Origin: JAIVJG01 sp964236735
GTDB taxonomy: Bacteria > Acidobacteriota > Blastocatellia > Pyrinomonadales > Pyrinomonadaceae
Direction: 5' to 3'
Assembly: GCA_964236735.1 (NCBI GenBank)
Contig: CAXSFM010000006.1
Span: 62,001-126,000, forward strand
DNA length: 64,000 nt
The notes beneath the pieces are model-generated. The model ran no database searches. It was not told the DNA's origin and saw only the letters and a program-made list of their open reading frames with translations. A program made the position numbers and the translations under genes. The number at the start of each line of letters is the position of its first letter. Position 1 is the first letter of the stretch. This document shows positions 61,977 through 64,000 of this stretch, piece after piece.

Positions 61977-64000
61977 CTACTGCGCGTGATCGTCTGCGCG
62001 CCGCACCTCGACGATTTCCGCGCCGAGCGTCTTGAACATTTCCTGCACGAGCGGGTGGCCTGCGGCGAGTTCGTGCAGGCGTTGCTGTTCGACGCGCGCT
62101 TCGTCCGCCCCTGTGTCGCTCATCGTCGCCACTGCTGACGCGCTGCCGTCTTCGCTCTCGTTCGATGTTTTGACTTTCGCGCGCAGAGATATTTCACGCC
62201 CCAACACTTCGCGGCACGCCTCGCGTACATGTCGCGCGTTGTCCGGCTTCGACAGCGCGTCGCAGAGATGTTTCATGTCCGGCGCGAACTCCGCGTGCAA
62301 CACATCGCCTTCGATGAAGGCGCGCCGCGCGCTTTCGAGCGCGATGGCGAGGAAGGGCTTGCGACGCTCGTCCAGAGATTTCCTGATGAGACCAATGCTG
62401 TCATTCAATTGCGGTTCGCGCGGCGTGTCGGTGGCCGGAGGCGCGCCGACTTTGTTCGCGCTCGCCTGTGCTGGTGACGCCGGTTGCTTGCTTGGCGCAA
62501 AGGCCGCGCCCGTCGTGTCAAACGGCGCGCTCGTCACGCTCGCAGAAACAGGCTGGCTGTTCCGCTCATCTTCAGACGCGATGCCGGCGGCGTCGTAAGA
62601 AAAACGCGACGCCTCACGCATTTCAAAGAGCGCGTCCGCAGCAGGCGATGTCGCGTTTTCTTGTGAAGCAAACTTCGCGGACTGGTTCGCTCTCGACGTT
62701 GCGGGCGGCACGAGTTTCAATCCCGGCGGCGCGGCAGCGATGGGCGATGATGTGAACGACGGCGTGTGCGGCACAGCGGGACGGCTCGCGGACGGAAGTG
62801 CGGCGGGCGTGCTGTCGTTGTGCGCTTCCGGCTGCGACGTTTCGCCGGCGCGCGACGTGGCGGTATCGTTGGAGAATGAAGAGACGGCATCGGGCGCGTT
62901 TGGCGAAGCCGCGCCGACTGAGCCGGAGCCGCTTCGACTTGATGAGCCGCCTGCGCCGCCGCTACGACCTGCCGGCGACGACGTGCCCGGCGGCGTTGAC
63001 GCTCCGCCAGAATTGCCGCCCGCGCTCGTCTGACCCGTCCGCAAAGTTTCTTCAAGCGCGCCGAGACGCTCGACGATCTGCGCGAGCGGCGCGAGGCGGC
63101 GCATCTCGATAAGTTTGACGAGGCCGATTTCGAGTTGGTAACGCGGGTGCGCGCTTTCGCGCAGATGCTTCTCCGTCTCCGTCAGGCTGTGGAAGAAACG
63201 CACGAGGTCTGACTCGGAAAACTCCCCCGACACTGCCGACAGTTCGCGGCGTTCCGCGTCGCTCGCATCCGCCAGCATCTCGCGCTCGCCCGCAACTTTG
63301 ACGACGAGCAAATCGCGCAGGTGCGCGAGCAAATCGCGACAAAAATTTCTCAGGTCGTGGCCGCGCATGACGAGATCATCCACGACGGCGAGCGCATCGG
63401 CGGGCGCAGGCGTGGCGATGGCGCGCATCACGCGCGAGAGCATCTCCGCGCCCGCGATGCCGAGCGCCGTCTCCACATCTTCCGTCCCGATAGCGCCGTC
63501 GCTGAAACTGATGACTTGATCGAAAGCGGACTGCGCGTCGCGCATCGAGCCTTCGCCGGCGCGCGCGATTTCGCGCAGAGCCTCGTCGGAGACTTTGATT
63601 TTTTCGGCGTCCGCGATGAGACGCAGGCGCGCGGCGATCTTCACGGCGGCGATGGTGCGAAACTCGAAAAGCTGGCAGCGCGAGAGAATTGTGTCAGGGA
63701 CTTTGTGCTGCTCGGTCGTCGCCATGATGAAGAGGACGCGCGGCGGCGGCTCTTCCAGCGTTTTCAGCAGCGCGTTGAAGGCCGCGCCGGAGAGCATGTG
63801 GACTTCGTCAATGATGAAAACTTTGTAGCGGTCGCGTGCCGGTCGCGTGCCGACGGTGTTGATGATGGCCTCGCGCACGTTGTCCACGCCGGTGTTCGAC
63901 GCGGCGTCAATTTCGAGCACGTCAATCGAGCGGCCTTCGGCAATCTCGCGGCAGGAGGAACAGGCGTCGGGGTCTGTGAAGGCGCAGGGCGTCGGCGTGG
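61977..64000 (-). CDS. dnaX: DNA polymerase III gamma/tau subunit, partial
   Basis: The frame runs off the right edge, so the N-terminus with Walker A is missing. Visible are the zinc-module end (ACSSCREIAEGRSIDVLEID), AASNTGVDNVRE, the Walker B/DEAD-type VFIIDEVHMLS, sensor 1 LFIMATTEQHKVP and the C-terminal collar (RYQLEIGLVKLIEMRRL). A long Ser/Pro/Ala-rich linker follows, then a tau-like C-terminal domain with RKPFLAIALESARRAFIEG. The clamp loader ATPase opens the sliding clamp. Whether gamma is made by frameshifting cannot be judged here. Confidence 0.93.
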   Translation of the reverse strand, partial: TPTPCAFTDPDACSSCREIAEGRSIDVLEIDAASNTGVDNVREAIINTVGTRPARDRYKVFIIDEVHMLSGAAFNALLKTLEEPPPRVLFIMATTEQHKVPDTILSRCQLFEFRTIAAVKIAARLRLIADAEKIKVSDEALREIARAGEGSMRDAQSAFDQVISFSDGAIGTEDVETALGIAGAEMLSRVMRAIATPAPADALAVVDDLVMRGHDLRNFCRDLLAHLRDLLVVKVAGEREMLADASDAERRELSAVSGEFSESDLVRFFHSLTETEKHLRESAHPRYQLEIGLVKLIEMRRLAPLAQIVERLGALEETLRTGQTSAGGNSGGASTPPGTSSPAGRSGGAGGSSSRSGSGSVGAASPNAPDAVSSFSNDTATSRAGETSQPEAHNDSTPAALPSASRPAVPHTPSFTSSPIAAAPPGLKLVPPATSRANQSAKFASQENATSPAADALFEMREASRFSYDAAGIASEDERNSQPVSASVTSAPFDTTGAAFAPSKQPASPAQASANKVGAPPATDTPREPQLNDSIGLIRKSLDERRKPFLAIALESARRAFIEGDVLHAEFAPDMKHLCDALSKPDNARHVREACREVLGREISLRAKVKTSNESEDGSASAVATMSDTGADEARVEQQRLHELAAGHPLVQEMFKTLGAEIVEVRRADDHAQ

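Overview
The window is a G+C-rich bacterial chromosome segment, A+T-poor except for two patches. It is packed with housekeeping genes (dxs, gltX, recR, ybaB, pyrE, lepA, dnaX, tlyA) and exported beta-propeller, TPR and DUF4440-like proteins. Its intergenic gaps are filled by inverted repeats whose arms are made of 7-8 bp tandem units. This gene mix and the repeat habit fit an Acidobacteriota genome, probably Blastocatellia. That assignment is an inference from style, not from a marker-gene tree.

Layout. 0-7.5 kb: a partial cysteine-cluster protein, tlyA, a membrane-anchored protein, a PQQ-type propeller, dxs, and a Spy/CpxP-like protein. 7.6-10.3 kb: a divergent arsenic cluster (arsC, aquaglyceroporin and arsI leftward; arsN-like acetyltransferase and arsR rightward). 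10.4-16.5 kb: a Tat-exported phosphoesterase, an S41 protease, tRNA-Ser(GCU), gltX and two exported or small proteins. 16.6-16.9 kb: an unassigned leftward small transcription unit with its own promoter, a full-length Shine-Dalgarno sequence, an 11-codon ORF and a terminator. 16.9-26.4 kb: an amino-acid permease, a translationally coupled mcrC-mcrB pair, an esterase, a PQQ lipoprotein coupled to chrA, and a Uma2 nuclease. 26.4-30.5 kb: an A+T-rich BcgI-like restriction-modification locus with a frameshift in the nuclease-methylase gene. 30.6-43.3 kb: a UvrD-type helicase, a 1715-residue extracellular protein, ybaB-recR, pyrE, a Nudix hydrolase, a repeat protein and a self-regulated MerR/TipAS gene.

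43.4-46.3 kb holds the most interesting locus. A TIR-domain gene is followed 10 bp later by a 726-residue protein that joins a KGGTGR MinD-like NTPase, a winged-helix/helical module resembling that of nSTAND proteins, a transmembrane helix and a C-terminal domain. I read this as a two-gene conflict or signalling system. 46.3-51 kb: a GHMP kinase, a DedA protein, a ROK kinase, and an A+T-rich TcmP/DUF5131 (three-Cys motif) pair. 51-64 kb: lepA, a Rad50-like ATPase, an RNase HI-like protein, a Ycf48-like propeller, a DUF1570/TPR protein, a TM2-like protein and the 3' part of dnaX.

Many neighbouring genes are translationally coupled by ATGA, GTGA or TAATG overlaps (arsI-aqp-arsC, mcrC-mcrB, chrA-lipoprotein, hsdM-hsdS, tcmP-DUF5131), which supports the operon calls. 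Four defence-type loci (McrBC, BcgI-like RM, TIR-NTPase, TcmP/DUF5131) lie within about 33 kb but are separated by housekeeping genes, so this is not one compact defence island.
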